24,428 bases of DNA from Baffinella frigidus (lineage: Eukaryota; Cryptophyceae; Cryptomonadales; Baffinellaceae). The stretch's first letter is position 1; each line of letters opens with the position of its first letter. This document shows positions 24,356 to 24,428 of this stretch, one piece after another. The notes beneath the pieces are model-generated. The model was not told the DNA's origin and searched no databases. It saw only the letters and a program-made list of their open reading frames with translations. The DNA lies in contig MU646892.1 of NCBI GenBank assembly GCA_026770585.1, forward strand, positions 97,343 through 121,770, written 5' to 3'. Position numbers and translations under genes: made by a program.

Positions 24356-24428
<73 letters not shown>
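23235..24428 (-). CDS. C-terminal part of an NPF/FG-rich endocytic-adaptor-like protein; frame broken by homopolymer
   Basis: The stop is TGA at 23235-23237. The C-terminus reads 'GGDSYNPFVDQVSHNPFA', with two NPF motifs, the ligand of EH domains (Eps15/intersectin/EHD type). Upstream are 'GWVGFGDGEDDDDDVF' (WVxF, an AP-2 ear-type ligand), eight or so FG units (QGFG, LGFG, AGFG, RFGE), 'DWAAVG', 'DWADWGES' and 'EWAEFGDTSG' (WxxF/WxxW). Such content is typical of clathrin-accessory proteins, e.g. epsin-like or AGFG/Hrb-like ArfGAPs; no catalytic or lipid-binding domain is in view to decide. The right half (to 24357) is in a different frame from the left half; the change falls in the 23837-23876 homopolymer. 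Additional introns cannot be excluded. Confidence 0.7.
23837..23876. repeat. C27-G13 homopolymer junction
   Basis: A run of 27 C followed directly by 13 G, inside the NPF gene. The reading frame shifts across it, so its true length is probably misread or variable. Confidence 0.95.
24357..24428. repeat. Terminal poly-C run (72 bases)
   Basis: The window ends in 72 consecutive C. This may be an assembly end artefact or a true homopolymer where assembly stopped. Confidence 0.95.

Noticed and set aside
1-24428. CRISPR array, tRNA, rRNA, prokaryotic operon or viral genes
   Set aside because: No evenly spaced repeat-spacer units, no cloverleaf or rRNA-like sequence noticed, and exon-intron structure throughout.

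Overview
This is nuclear DNA of a eukaryote with many short exons, conventional GT-AG introns and a C/G-rich base composition. Plant/alga-type telomere-like 7-mers (TTTAGGG and variants) sit inside introns, and one predicted protein has a signal-peptide-like N-terminus followed by a 'VRLRGG' stretch. A unicellular alga, perhaps with a secondary plastid (cryptophyte-like), fits best, but that is inference. The long ORFs across most of the window are shadows. The real coding content is exons of about 20-625 bp, recognised by splice sites, exact reading-phase agreement and protein-family resemblance.

Layout. (1) Positions 16135 down to 1, minus strand: one large gene, at least 25 exons, about 1,280 codons readable, running off the left edge. 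It reads as VPS8, the membrane-tethering CORVET subunit: acidic N-terminus (V1-V3), beta-propeller (V4-V13), alpha-solenoid (V14-V25). The C-terminal RING part would lie left of position 1. Only the V3-V4 junction is unresolved; all other phases agree. (2) Positions 16134-22685, plus strand: a complete nine-exon gene whose coding lengths sum to exactly 1,179 nt (392 residues plus stop). It encodes an ankyrin-repeat protein with an N-terminal hydrophobic leader, a low-complexity linker, three ankyrin repeats and a Trp-rich tail. Its start codon overlaps that of VPS8 head to head. (3) 22686-23234: convergent intergenic spacer. (4) 23235-24428, minus strand: the C-terminal part of a third gene, glycine-rich with FG, WxxF/W and two C-terminal NPF motifs, suggesting an endocytic adaptor. 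A long C/G homopolymer breaks its frame, and the window ends in about 72 C.

The most striking property is in the introns. At nearly every exon-intron boundary examined, the adjoining intron carries one to several degenerate copies of the exon edge together with its splice site: acceptor copies upstream of the true exon, donor copies downstream. This occurs in both genes and in opposite orientations, and includes a copied GC donor. Added to it are intron-borne arrays of telomere-like 7-mers, each block dominated by its own variant, usually C-rich in the sense RNA near acceptors, and several foldback/MITE-like elements with clear terminal inverted repeats. Together these suggest introns that grow by repeated copying of their own splice junctions.
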